DNA from: CAZZIQ01 sp964654355
GTDB lineage: Bacteria > Pseudomonadota > Gammaproteobacteria > GCF-002020875
Assembly (NCBI GenBank): GCA_964654355.1
Contig: CAZZIQ010000010.1
Location: forward strand, 1-31,850
DNA: 31,850 nucleotides
Direction: 5' to 3'
Under the pieces are notes generated by a model that did not search any database, was not told the origin of the DNA, and saw only the letters and a program-made list of their open reading frames with translations. The position numbers and the translations under genes are program-made. Of this stretch, positions 1 to 6,972 are shown piece after piece. Within the stretch, counting starts at the first letter, position 1, and every line of letters begins with the position of its first letter.

Positions 1-231
1 CCGAAGGTGATCAACGACGAATCCCGTTGGGCGATGAAGGAAGCGCTACACAACATCCAGACTGGTGAATATGCCAAGCAGTTCATCCTCGAAGGTGCAA
101 CCAACTATCCGTCCATGACTGCGTATCGTCGTCTCAACGCCGAGCACCCGATCGAAGAAGTCGGTGGTCGCCTGCGCAGCATGATGCCGTGGATTACGGC
201 CAACCAGCTGGTGGATAAAGACAAGAACTAA
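1..231 (+). CDS. ilvC: Ketol-acid reductoisomerase, C-terminal end (partial)
   Basis: This is the last 76 codons of a gene that begins before the window; the frame is open from base 1. The visible protein (NDESRWAMKEALHNIQTGEY, then a conserved ...GGRLRSMMPWI...) matches the C-terminal helical knotted domain of IlvC, the NADPH enzyme that isomerises and reduces acetolactate in the mitochondria-like branched-chain amino acid route of bacteria (valine, leucine, isoleucine synthesis in the cytosol). The C-terminus is of the short class I type, ending soon after the MMPW motif. It is followed within 25 bases by a strong terminator, so ilvC ends its transcript here. The neighbouring pssA and leuA downstream fit the common ilvC-pssA-leuA order of non-enteric gammaproteobacteria. 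The active-site region lies outside the window. Confidence 0.93.
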   Translation, partial: PKVINDESRWAMKEALHNIQTGEYAKQFILEGATNYPSMTAYRRLNAEHPIEEVGGRLRSMMPWITANQLVDKDKN

Positions 232-253
232 TCCGGAATCCGGATGCTTCTGC

Positions 254-279
254 AAAACCCGGCTTCGGCCGGGTTTTTT
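254..279 (+). terminator. Rho-independent terminator after ilvC
   Basis: Stem CCCGGC (258-263), loop TTCG (264-267), stem GCCGGG (268-273), followed by six T (274-279) and preceded by four A that can extend the stem. A GC-rich stem with a UUCG tetraloop and a U tract is a textbook intrinsic terminator. It separates ilvC from pssA. Confidence 0.93.
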
Positions 280-317
280 GCGTACACTTGGGGCCGTTTT
301 GATTGCGAAGTGAAGCC

Positions 318-1148
318 ATGACTGCACCCGATACTGACCTCCACCAACATGAGTCGCAAAAGAAGTCCCGCCCGCAGGGGATTTATCTGCTGCCGAATCT
401 GTTTACGACCGCGAACTTGTTTGCCGGCTTTTTTGGCATTCTTTCGGCGATGCGGGGAGATTTTGAGGTCGCCGCGATTGCAATCTTTGTCGCCTTGGTG
501 ATGGATGGTTTGGATGGCCGAATTGCGCGGATGACGCAAACGCAGACGGCGTTTGGTGCTGAGTACGATAGCCTGACCGATATGGTTTCGTTTGGTCTTG
601 CCCCAGCTTTGATTGTGTTTCAGTGGGGCCTGAGCGGATTCGGTAATCTCGGTTGGATTGTGGCATTTGTGTATACCGCGAGCGCTGCGCTGCGTCTGGC
701 GCGTTTCAATACCCAGATTGGGATTGCCGATAAGCGTTGGTTCCAAGGGTTACCGAGTCCGGCGGCGGCGGCATTGGTTGCGGGCTTGGTATGGATTGGT
801 ACGGACTTTGGTTGGCGCGATCAGTGGCTATATTCCTTTGCGCTGGTGCTCACGGCCTTGGCCGGTGTGTTGATGGTGAGCAAGGTGCGTTATTACAGCT
901 TTAAGGATGTAAATCTGCGCAACCGCGTGCCGTTTGTTGCGATCCTGCTGGTGGTTCTTGGCTTTGCTTTGATTTCGCTGGATCCGCCGCAGATGCTGTT
1001 CTATGGATTCTTGGCTTATCTCTTGTCTGGACCGGTCTACACCTTGGTGGAGCGTCGGCGTTTGCGTCGTTCAGGCGTGCGTGCGTCGGATGCCACTGGA
1101 GACGCTGATTCGAACACGGGGCCGCGCAGTGAGCCTTCAGAGCGTTAA
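318..1148 (+). CDS. pssA: CDP-diacylglycerol--serine O-phosphatidyltransferase
   Basis: This 276-residue membrane protein condenses CDP-diacylglycerol with serine to make phosphatidylserine, the precursor of phosphatidylethanolamine. The CDP-alcohol phosphotransferase motif DGxxARx8Gx3Dx3D is complete: D66, G67, A70, R71, G80, D84 and D88. Hydrophobic segments run through most of the rest (for example 27-63, 95-130 and 150-235), and the last 30 residues are charged and polar. It is the integral-membrane (type II, Bacillus-like) enzyme rather than the peripheral E. coli PssA type. I chose ATG 318; an in-frame TTG at 303 would add five residues with no better ribosome site. Psd, which decarboxylates its product, is also in this window at 25946-26836 but is not linked in an operon. 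No clear promoter is seen between the ilvC terminator and the start. Confidence 0.93.
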   Translation: MTAPDTDLHQHESQKKSRPQGIYLLPNLFTTANLFAGFFGILSAMRGDFEVAAIAIFVALVMDGLDGRIARMTQTQTAFGAEYDSLTDMVSFGLAPALIVFQWGLSGFGNLGWIVAFVYTASAALRLARFNTQIGIADKRWFQGLPSPAAAALVAGLVWIGTDFGWRDQWLYSFALVLTALAGVLMVSKVRYYSFKDVNLRNRVPFVAILLVVLGFALISLDPPQMLFYGFLAYLLSGPVYTLVERRRLRRSGVRASDATGDADSNTGPRSEPSER

Positions 1149-1205
1149 AAACCAGCGCTGCGAGTTTGTGCTGGGCAAGCCTGGATAGAAAGTTGCCTAG
1201 GCCGC

Positions 1206-1233
1206 TTGCGCTTCGCCAGTGGGTCGGTATATT
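1206..1233 (+). promoter_or_regulatory. Candidate promoter for the leuA leader
   Basis: TTGCGC (1206-1211), a 16-base spacer, then TATATT (1228-1233). The -10 matches five of six consensus bases, the -35 only three. Transcription would start near 1240, directly before the leader ATG at 1241, which would make the leader peptide leaderless. This is a weak prediction supported mainly by its position. Confidence 0.35.
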
Positions 1234-1240
1234 TCAGCGC

Positions 1241-1354
1241 ATGGGCCGCACTCCACATTTCCCCGTTGACACCGAAGCGCTCTCTGGCGAAGCGGTTGTT
1301 CGTCTGTCGGCGTCCCTGCTACTCGATCTACGCTCGTTGTTGCGACTGCCCTGA
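1241..1354 (+). CDS. Putative leucine-rich leader peptide of leuA (LeuL-like)
   Basis: A 37-codon reading frame ends 107 bases before leuA. Its last 12 codons read SLLLDLRSLLRLP-like, with leucine at six of ten codons (CTG CTA CTC, CTA, TTG TTG, then CTG) and the stop TGA lying inside the first hairpin of an overlapping set of RNA stems (1347-1385). This is the arrangement of an amino-acid attenuator: ribosomes short of charged tRNA-Leu would stall in the leucine run. The peptide is not homologous in sequence to E. coli LeuL, and leaders rarely are. The start is uncertain. ATG 1241 is the only ATG in frame, it lacks a visible Shine-Dalgarno sequence, and a TTG at 1166 would make a 62-residue product. 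The mixed set of leucine codons would sense several tRNA-Leu species. Confidence 0.55.
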   Translation: MGRTPHFPVDTEALSGEAVVRLSASLLLDLRSLLRLP

Positions 1355-1389
1355 GGGGCAAGCATCGCAATGCCCTGGCGAGGGCTTTA
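1347..1389 (+). promoter_or_regulatory. Candidate transcription attenuator of leuA (three overlapping hairpins)
   Basis: Four short segments can pair in mutually exclusive ways. Segment 1 TGCCC (1347-1351) pairs with segment 2 GGGCA (1356-1360) around a 4-base loop. Segment 2 can instead pair with segment 3 TGCCC(T) (1371-1376) across ten bases. Segment 3 GCCCT (1372-1376) can pair with segment 4 AGGGC (1381-1385) around GGCG, followed by TTTAT. Segment 1 covers the last codons and stop of the leucine-rich reading frame. Stalling on leucine codons would mask segment 1, favour 2:3 and prevent the terminator 3:4; normal reading would allow 3:4. The terminator stem is only five base pairs and the T run is short, so its strength is doubtful. 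Confidence 0.5.
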
Positions 1390-1461
1390 TCCTACGCAGC
1401 AACTTTTTGATCTTCAGCGCGCGAATGCGCATGAATCCGTGGTTACGGAGCAGGAACCGTT

Positions 1462-3009
1462 ATGAGCAGCGATAAGTTAATTATTTTCGACACCACCTTG
1501 CGGGATGGTGAGCAAAGCCCAGGCGCATCGATGGATATGGATGAAAAGATCCGTATTGCACGTGCGCTTGAGCGCATGCGGGTGGATGTCATTGAGGCGG
1601 GCTTTCCGGCAGCAAGTCCCGGCGACTTTGCTGCAGTGGAAGCCGTTGCCAATACGGTCAAGGACAGCACGGTGTGTGCGTTGGCGCGCGCAATCGAGCG
1701 TGATCTTGAAGCCTCAGGGAATGCACTTAAAGGCGCGGCGCGTGGCCGTATTCACACGTTCATTGCAACGTCTCCGATCCATATGCAAATGAAACTGCGG
1801 ATGGATCCGGAACAAGTTTTAGAACAAGCGGTGAAGGCGGTGAAGTTTGCACGGCAGTTCACGGATGACGTTGAGTTTTCGCCGGAAGATGCCGGTCGTT
1901 CCGAGCCCGACTTTTTATGTCGTGTGCTGGAGGCCGTGATTGATGCCGGTGCGCGAACGGTTAACATTCCAGATACGGTGGGTTACAACTTGCCGCAACA
2001 GTTCGGTGGTTTGATCGCAACTTTGCGTGAGCGTGTGCCGAATTCTGATAAGGCTGTTTTCTCGGTTCATTGTCACAACGACTTAGGTCTGGCGGTTGCG
2101 AACTCGTTGTCGGCTGTCATGAACGGTGCGCGTCAAGTTGAATGCACCATCAATGGACTTGGTGAGCGTGCAGGGAATGCCGCGCTGGAGGAGATCGTCA
2201 TGGCGGTGCGCACACGCCAGGATTTATTCACCTGCGACACCACCATTGATACGACGCAGATTGTTTCAACCTCGCGTTTGGTGTCGAGTATTACGGGTTT
2301 CCCTGTGCAGCCGAACAAGGCGATTGTCGGTGCGAATGCCTTCGCGCATGAATCAGGCATACACCAAGATGGTGTGATTAAGCATCGTGAAACCTATGAA
2401 ATCATGCGTGCAGAAGATGTGGGTTGGACCGCCAATCGTATGGTTTTGGGCAAACACTCCGGCCGTAATGCATTCAAAACCCGCTTGGAAGAGTTGGGTA
2501 TCCAGTTCGAAAGTCAGGAAGAGCTCAACGAAGCCTTTGCTCGGTTTAAAGATCTTGCCGACAAGAAGCATGAGATTTACGACGAAGACCTCCAGGCCTT
2601 GGTTACTGATGCCAATCTGGCTGCAACAGCAGAGCGCTATCGTCTCGTTTCTCTGCAAGTCTGCTCTGAAACGGGTGAAACCCCGAATGCGCATGTCACT
2701 CTGAGTATTGATGGTGAAGAGCGTGCGGCGAATGCCATCGGCGCGGGTCCGGTTGATGCGGTGTTCTGTGCGATTGAAGCCATTGTGCCAAGTGAAAGCA
2801 CGCTGGCGCTGTATTCCGTCAATAACATCACCAGTGGCACCGATGCGCAGGGCGAGGTGACTGTGCGGTTGGAGCAAGCGGGCCGCATCGTGAATGGTCA
2901 GGGCGCGGATACCGATATCGTCATTGCTTCGGCGAAGGCTTACTTGCATGCGATGAACCGTTTGGCGCGTCCTGCTGAGCGCGCGCACCCACAGCAAGAC
3001 GGCGTTTAA
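1462..3009 (+). CDS. leuA: 2-isopropylmalate synthase
   Basis: This 515-residue cytosolic enzyme joins acetyl-CoA and 2-oxoisovalerate, the first committed step of leucine synthesis. It has the HMG-CoA-lyase-like TIM barrel opening FDTTLRDGEQSPG (residues 9-21), the metal-binding HCHNDLG motif, the NGLGERAGNAAL segment and AHESGIHQDGV near residue 297. The last 120 or so residues form the leucine-sensing regulatory domain typical of the roughly 520-residue E. coli-type enzyme. ATG 1462 is preceded by GGAG and AGGA at suitable distance. Upstream lies a 313-base gap holding a candidate leucine attenuator, so regulation by tRNA-Leu charging is likely. leuBCD are not nearby. The next gene starts 13 bases after the stop, so the two may share a transcript. 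Confidence 0.96.
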   Translation: MSSDKLIIFDTTLRDGEQSPGASMDMDEKIRIARALERMRVDVIEAGFPAASPGDFAAVEAVANTVKDSTVCALARAIERDLEASGNALKGAARGRIHTFIATSPIHMQMKLRMDPEQVLEQAVKAVKFARQFTDDVEFSPEDAGRSEPDFLCRVLEAVIDAGARTVNIPDTVGYNLPQQFGGLIATLRERVPNSDKAVFSVHCHNDLGLAVANSLSAVMNGARQVECTINGLGERAGNAALEEIVMAVRTRQDLFTCDTTIDTTQIVSTSRLVSSITGFPVQPNKAIVGANAFAHESGIHQDGVIKHRETYEIMRAEDVGWTANRMVLGKHSGRNAFKTRLEELGIQFESQEELNEAFARFKDLADKKHEIYDEDLQALVTDANLAATAERYRLVSLQVCSETGETPNAHVTLSIDGEERAANAIGAGPVDAVFCAIEAIVPSESTLALYSVNNITSGTDAQGEVTVRLEQAGRIVNGQGADTDIVIASAKAYLHAMNRLARPAERAHPQQDGV

Positions 3010-3022
3010 GCCGAGCTTCCCT

Positions 3023-3772
3023 GTGGCGCGTAACTTCACTGCAACCCAGCATGCCTGTCTGCAGGCGCTGGAGTTGCCGGTGTGGCAGCGTCGTGATCTC
3101 GCTTCCGAAAAGCGGGCTCTAGAACCGGCTGCTGTTAATGCGAAACCGTCAAAGCTTTCAGAGGCTTCATCTCCAGAAGCTGCCCTTCGCGTAGATCCAA
3201 AAGCATTGGACTTGCCGCAGCTGCGCGAAGCGGTGGTGTCGTGTAAGCAATGTGATCTTCACCAGGGGCGTACTCAGACGGTGTTTGGGGCCGGTATTGC
3301 AACACCCGAACTGGTAGTGGTCGGTGAGGCACCAAGCGCGGAGGAGGACCGTACGGGCGAAGTGTTCGTTGGTCGCGCGGGACAGTTACTCGATCGCATG
3401 TTGGCGGCGATTGACTGCGCGCGTAGTAAAAACGTTTTCATCGTTAATGTCTTGAAATGCCGCCCACCGAATGATCGTGATGCGCATGTGGATGAGATTG
3501 CAGCATGTCGCGGTTGGTTGTTGCGTCAGCTCGAATTGTTGCAACCGAAGGCAATTCTCTGTGTTGGACGACTTGCTGCGCAGACCTTGTTGGAAACAGA
3601 CCAGCCTCTCAATCATTTGCGTGGTCCTACGCAGTCATTACAAATTTCTTCGGCGCGAACCATTCCGGTGTTTGTGACCTATCACCCTGCGTATTTATTG
3701 CGGACACCTGCCGACAAGGCGAAGGCTTGGGCCGATCTAAAGAACTTGCGCGCTACACTACGCGCTGATTGA
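3023..3772 (+). CDS. Family 4 uracil-DNA glycosylase with HolD-like N-terminal peptide
   Basis: This 249-residue protein should remove uracil from DNA. The catalytic domain (about 66-249) has the four cysteines of the family 4 [4Fe-4S] cluster (C74, C77, C146, C162), motif A in the form GEAPSAEEDRTGEVFVGRAG (101-120), and the C-terminal motif HPAYLLR (221-227). The usual GEGPG or GEAPG has serine at position 105. Before the domain lies a 25-residue amphipathic segment and then a polar, alanine- and proline-rich linker (about 30-62). The first segment, LQALELPVWQRR (13-24), resembles the remembered N-terminus of E. coli DNA polymerase III psi (LQQLGITQWSLRR). The gene also sits directly before rimI, as holD does in E. 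coli. It may therefore serve as a psi-like clamp-loader partner, a catalytic glycosylase, or both. The start is GTG 3023, with a poor ribosome site. Confidence 0.85.
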   Translation: MARNFTATQHACLQALELPVWQRRDLASEKRALEPAAVNAKPSKLSEASSPEAALRVDPKALDLPQLREAVVSCKQCDLHQGRTQTVFGAGIATPELVVVGEAPSAEEDRTGEVFVGRAGQLLDRMLAAIDCARSKNVFIVNVLKCRPPNDRDAHVDEIAACRGWLLRQLELLQPKAILCVGRLAAQTLLETDQPLNHLRGPTQSLQISSARTIPVFVTYHPAYLLRTPADKAKAWADLKNLRATLRAD

Positions 3773-3777
3773 GCTAT

Positions 3778-4245
3778 ATGGCTTTGTTAGATCCAGTGAT
3801 TCGTTCGATGACTACGACGGATCTCCCTGCGGTTTTTGCGAATGAATGTGTGGCCTATGCCAATCATGGATGGACGCAAACTATCTTGCAGGATTGTTTG
3901 CGTGCCGGCTATGCCGCGTGGGTGTTGGAAGAGGCTGAGCAGGGGGTCATTGGGCATGCGATTCAGATGTTGGTCGCAGATGAGGCGCAGATTCTGAATG
4001 TTTGTGTGCATCCCTTATGGCAGGGGCGCGGCCTTGGGCATTTGTTGCTGCAACATCTGATTGAGCAGGCGCGGGCTGCGCAACTTGCGAGTTTGTTTTT
4101 GGAAGTGCGTGAAAGCAATACAGTCGCTCAAGCACTCTATCGCAATGCTGGCTTTGAGCGGATTGGTGTGCGTCGTGGGTACTACCCGGGTCTGAATGAG
4201 CAGGGTGTGCGCGAGGATGCGCAGGTATTAGCCCTGCGTTTGTAA
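3778..4245 (+). CDS. rimI: Ribosomal protein S18-alanine N-acetyltransferase
   Basis: This 155-residue GNAT-fold protein is predicted to acetylate the N-terminal alanine of ribosomal protein S18 using acetyl-CoA. The opening IRSMTTTDLPAVF matches the start of the family, the acetyl-CoA loop is HPLWQGRGLGHLLL (Q/RxxGxG/A type), and the segment LFLEVRESNTVAQALYRNAGF carries the glutamate and tyrosine expected for RimI catalysis. ATG 3778 is chosen; a TTG at 3769 overlapping the previous stop would add three residues and is possible, suggesting translational coupling with the glycosylase gene. Its 3' end overlaps the convergent suhB by 18 bases, and no terminator is visible between them. Confidence 0.9.
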   Translation: MALLDPVIRSMTTTDLPAVFANECVAYANHGWTQTILQDCLRAGYAAWVLEEAEQGVIGHAIQMLVADEAQILNVCVHPLWQGRGLGHLLLQHLIEQARAAQLASLFLEVRESNTVAQALYRNAGFERIGVRRGYYPGLNEQGVREDAQVLALRL

Positions 4246-5022
4246 ACGTGCTTTGAGCAAGCGTTGTAGATGTGGCTGTAGATCCAAACCGCCCGCAACG
4301 ATATTGCCTGTTTCAAGATAGTCATCTCCGCCTTGTGCGTCGGTCACCATCCCGCCGGCTTCTTCGACCAGTAAGGCGCCTGCAGCCAAGTCCCATGCAT
4401 TGAGATTCAATTCCCAGAACCCATCGACACGACCGGCCGCAGTCCATGCCAAGTCGAGTGCTGCGGAGCCGGCGCGGCGAATGCCCGCCACTTGTGGAAC
4501 GAGACGTTCGAGCATGGCGAGATCAACCTTGAGTTGTTCGTCATGCCGATAGGGAAAACCGGTAGCGAGGAGCGCGCCTTCTAATTGCGGCTGACGACTC
4601 ACACGAATGCGACGGTTATCGAGAAAGGCGCCGCTGCCGCGTGATGCTGTGAATAATTCTTCGCGCAAAGGATCGTAGACCACGGCTTGTTCTAGGCGAC
4701 CGCGATACTCCAGCGCGATCGAAACGGAGAAGGCGGGAAAGCCGTGGAGGTAATTGGTCGTGCCATCCAGCGGGTCAATGATCCAGCGATAGCCATCACG
4801 ACCTTCTTGTGCGCCGGTTTCTTCAGCAAGGATGGCGTGATCGGGGTAGGCTTGTTGCAGGATCTCGAGAATCGCGGCTTCCGCCTTGTGATCGACGTCA
4901 GAGACAAAATCGTTGTGACCCTTGCGCTCGATGTGCAGGCGTTCGATGCGATCCATTGAGCGCAGAATGATGCGACCAGCCGCGCGTGCAGCGCGGACCG
5001 CGGTATTGAGATAGGGGTGCAT
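4228..5022 (-). CDS. suhB: Inositol-1-monophosphatase family protein SuhB
   Basis: This 264-residue protein has the metal-dependent phosphatase signatures of the inositol monophosphatase family: E67 in LAEETG, D83 and D86 in IIDPLDGTTNYLHG, and D211 in NAWDLAAGALLVEEAGG. In E. coli the homologue also joins the ribosomal-RNA antitermination complex, and its position divergent from trmJ near iscR is the E. coli arrangement, so the same role is likely here. AAGGTGA lies just before the start ATG. A TTGACT (complement of 5079-5084) upstream could be a -35 box, but its -10 is weak. The gene converges on and overlaps rimI by 18 bases. Confidence 0.93.
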   Translation of the reverse strand: MHPYLNTAVRAARAAGRIILRSMDRIERLHIERKGHNDFVSDVDHKAEAAILEILQQAYPDHAILAEETGAQEGRDGYRWIIDPLDGTTNYLHGFPAFSVSIALEYRGRLEQAVVYDPLREELFTASRGSGAFLDNRRIRVSRQPQLEGALLATGFPYRHDEQLKVDLAMLERLVPQVAGIRRAGSAALDLAWTAAGRVDGFWELNLNAWDLAAGALLVEEAGGMVTDAQGGDDYLETGNIVAGGLDLQPHLQRLLKARLQTQG

Positions 5023-5151
5023 GGCATCACCTTTTCAATGCGCGCGCAGCAAGTCGCTACACGCAGGGTTTACGATTCAGTCAAAGAGCAGGCCGGGCAC
5101 AGATCCGCGGCGGCGCGTATTCTATCCCGATCTCCTGTGAGTGTGTTTGTT

Positions 5152-5967
5152 ATGTCTTCTGATTCTTTTTTGTCTAATTCATCTGATTCCTGCGCAGCGT
5201 GGCTCCAGCACATTCGAATTGTGCTGGTGGGTACGACGCATCCCGGCAATATTGGCGCGGCAGCGCGCGCCATGAAGAACATGGGTCTGCGGCAGTTGGT
5301 GTTGGTCGCGCCGAAGTCGTTTCCTGATGAGGAGGCAACTGCGCGCGCTTCGGGTGCGGAAGATGTGTTGCAGCACGCGCATGTGGTCGGCGGTCTTGCG
5401 GACGCCTTGCAGGGCTGTGTATGGGTCGCAGGAACGAGCGCACGATCGCGCGCATTGGAAAAGCTGGTGCTGACCCCGCGCGACCTCAGTCCAGTGTTAT
5501 TGGATCGCGCGATTCAGGGTCCGGTGGCTTTGGTGTTTGGGCGTGAGCGCACGGGGCTCCGCAATGAAGAATTAGATTTGTGTCACGTCCATGTGCAGAT
5601 CCCAACTGCGCCGGATTACGCCTCCTTGAATCTCGGCGCTGCCGTGCAATTGTTGGCCTATGAGCTTCGTCTGGCGGCGCTCGAGCGCAATGCGAATTCA
5701 GATGCGCAGGCGACGACGCTGGTGCCGATGGATCTGCTGGATCAGCCCGCCAGCAGTGACATGTTGGAAGGCTTATTCGCCCACCTTGAGCGTGCCTTGC
5801 GGGCCAGTGGCTTCCTCGATCCGGGAAATCCCCGCCAGCTGATGCGGCGTTTGCGTCGCCTGTTCTTACGCGCTGAGCCGGAACAACGGGAAGTGCACAT
5901 CCTGCGCGGGATGCTCAGCAGCTTTGAACCGCGCGTCGAAAAATCCGATAAAATCGATCAAGATTAA
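5152..5967 (+). CDS. trmJ: tRNA (cytidine/uridine-2'-O)-methyltransferase TrmJ
   Basis: This SPOUT-class enzyme methylates the 2'-hydroxyl of position 32 in tRNA anticodon loops using S-adenosylmethionine. The N-terminal RNA methyltransferase motif LVGTTHPGNIGAAARAMKNM and the knot motifs ALVFGRERTGLRNEEL and IPTAPDYASLNLGAAVQLL are all present. The 271-residue protein starts at ATG 5152. The frame stays open upstream to an ATG at 5017 that overlaps suhB, but those 45 residues lack family similarity, so the internal ATG is preferred. The ribosome site is weak. The last 100 residues form the charged C-terminal helical part typical of TrmJ. It lies next to cysE and iscR, as trmJ lies next to iscR in E. 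coli. Confidence 0.93.
   Translation: MSSDSFLSNSSDSCAAWLQHIRIVLVGTTHPGNIGAAARAMKNMGLRQLVLVAPKSFPDEEATARASGAEDVLQHAHVVGGLADALQGCVWVAGTSARSRALEKLVLTPRDLSPVLLDRAIQGPVALVFGRERTGLRNEELDLCHVHVQIPTAPDYASLNLGAAVQLLAYELRLAALERNANSDAQATTLVPMDLLDQPASSDMLEGLFAHLERALRASGFLDPGNPRQLMRRLRRLFLRAEPEQREVHILRGMLSSFEPRVEKSDKIDQD
5924..5952 (+). promoter_or_regulatory. Weak candidate promoter for cysE inside the end of trmJ
   Basis: TTGAAC (5924-5929), 17-base spacer, GATAAA (5947-5952). Each box matches four of six consensus bases. The start of cysE is 70 bases downstream. It is a guess from spacing alone. Confidence 0.2.
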
Positions 5968-5973
5968 TTCGTT

Positions 5974-5992
5974 GCCACAGATGTTCTGTGGC
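5974..5992 (+). repeat. Short perfect hairpin between trmJ and cysE
   Basis: GCCACAGA (5974-5981), loop TGT, TCTGTGGC (5985-5992): an 8-bp perfect stem 29 bases before the cysE ATG. No T tract follows, so it is not a simple terminator. It could be an mRNA structure or an operator half-site pair. Confidence 0.5.
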
Positions 5993-6021
5993 GCCCTTGC
6001 CAGCTAGGAGCTTCTATTCCC

Positions 6022-6891
6022 ATGTTCGCGCGCATTCGTGAAGACATTCGGTGTGTGTTTGCGCGAGACCCTGCGGCGCGTAACAGTTGGGAGGTGTGGA
6101 GTACCTATCCGGGGGTGCGTGCGGTGGTGGCGCATCGTTTGCATCACCGTCTCTGGGGCTGGGGTCTAAAGTGGTTTGCGCGTTGGTTGTCGACCCGAAT
6201 GCGCCGCATCACTGGGATTGAGATTCATCCTGCAGCAAACATTGGTCGTCGCTTTTTTATTGATCACGGAATGGGCGTAGTCATTGGTGAGACTACGGAG
6301 ATTGGTGATGACTGCACGCTCTATCATGGCGTCACTCTGGGCGGCACGAGCTGGGACAAGGGCAAACGCCATCCGACCTTGCTAAACAATGTGGTGATTG
6401 GTGCAGGTGCCAAGGTCCTCGGTCCGGTCACGCTGGGCGAGGGTGCGCGGATTGGCTCGAACGCAGTGGTGGTCAAAGACGTACCGAGCGGGGCTACGGT
6501 CGTCGGCATCCCGGGGCGGGTAGTGGAGCGTCGTGCACCAATTGATCCGCGCGTGCAGGCCTTTGCCCAGCGCATTGGTTTTGATGCCTACGGCACGGCC
6601 AAGGACATGCCTGACCCGGTGGCGACTGCGATTAATTGCATGCTCGATCACATTCATGCCATGGACCGGCAGATGGAGCAGATGTGTGAGGTGCTTAAAA
6701 CCATTGGTGCTGAGGTGCCAGGTATTGATCTTCCCGAATTGAAGGTGTCCTGCGCAATCCGTCGCGAGGCCTGCGAGGCCGAGTGTCAAGAGGGCGAGGA
6801 ATGCAGCCTGCAGCAAGCGCCCTCGACCGTGGATTACGATCATTTCGCGGGGCTTGATCGCTCCGATCCGACTTCGGGTAAGGCTTCCTGA
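6022..6891 (+). CDS. cysE: Serine O-acetyltransferase with cysteine-rich C-terminal tail
   Basis: This 289-residue enzyme transfers acetyl from acetyl-CoA to serine, giving O-acetylserine for cysteine synthesis. The left-handed beta-helix hexapeptide repeats are clear (GIEIHPAANIGRRFFIDHG at 65-83, then VVIGETTEIGDDCTLYHGVTLGG to 108). It is the EpsC-like form with a short N-terminal helical region, not the longer E. coli form. After the helix (about residue 170) is an unusual extension containing C206 and C222, then C244, C251, C255 and C261 in a short acidic stretch. This tail could bind a metal or an Fe-S cluster, or act in redox control; that is inference. GGAG at 6007-6010 serves as ribosome site. 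Azotobacter has a cysE beside its isc genes, a precedent for supplying substrate for the desulfurases downstream. Confidence 0.93.
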   Translation: MFARIREDIRCVFARDPAARNSWEVWSTYPGVRAVVAHRLHHRLWGWGLKWFARWLSTRMRRITGIEIHPAANIGRRFFIDHGMGVVIGETTEIGDDCTLYHGVTLGGTSWDKGKRHPTLLNNVVIGAGAKVLGPVTLGEGARIGSNAVVVKDVPSGATVVGIPGRVVERRAPIDPRVQAFAQRIGFDAYGTAKDMPDPVATAINCMLDHIHAMDRQMEQMCEVLKTIGAEVPGIDLPELKVSCAIRREACEAECQEGEECSLQQAPSTVDYDHFAGLDRSDPTSGKAS

Positions 6892-6929
6892 GCCCATTCT
6901 GCGGGCCGATACGGCTTGGTCCGGAAACT

Positions 6930-6961
6930 ATACTTGACCAAATTTGTCAGGCATGTACACT
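6930..6961 (+). promoter_or_regulatory. iscR promoter with type 1 IscR binding site
   Basis: The 25-base stretch 6930-6954 has left half ATACTTGAC and right half GTCAGGCAT around a CAAATTT core. It agrees with the remembered E. coli type 1 consensus (ATASYYGACTR...AGTCRRSTAT) at 22 of 25 positions. The -35 box TTGACC (6934-6939) lies inside it, and TACACT (6956-6961) is a -10 box after a 16-base spacer. Holo-IscR bound here would block RNA polymerase, giving feedback repression of the operon when clusters are plentiful. Confidence 0.88.
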
Positions 6962-6972
6962 GGCGGGAAATT

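Noticed and set aside
228..746. 172-codon open frame on the minus strand over pssA
   Set aside because: Antisense to a clear pssA with complete motif; the translated product is low in hydrophobic order and rich in His/Arg/Gln, typical of a shadow frame.
1266..1294. TTGACA at 1266-1271 as -35 box of a leuA promoter
   Set aside because: The expected -10 position (about 1289-1294) reads GAAGCG; the motif also lies within the putative leader reading frame.
2353..3039. 228-codon open frame on the minus strand over leuA
   Set aside because: Lies within the confident leuA regulatory domain; no ribosome site or domain recognised.
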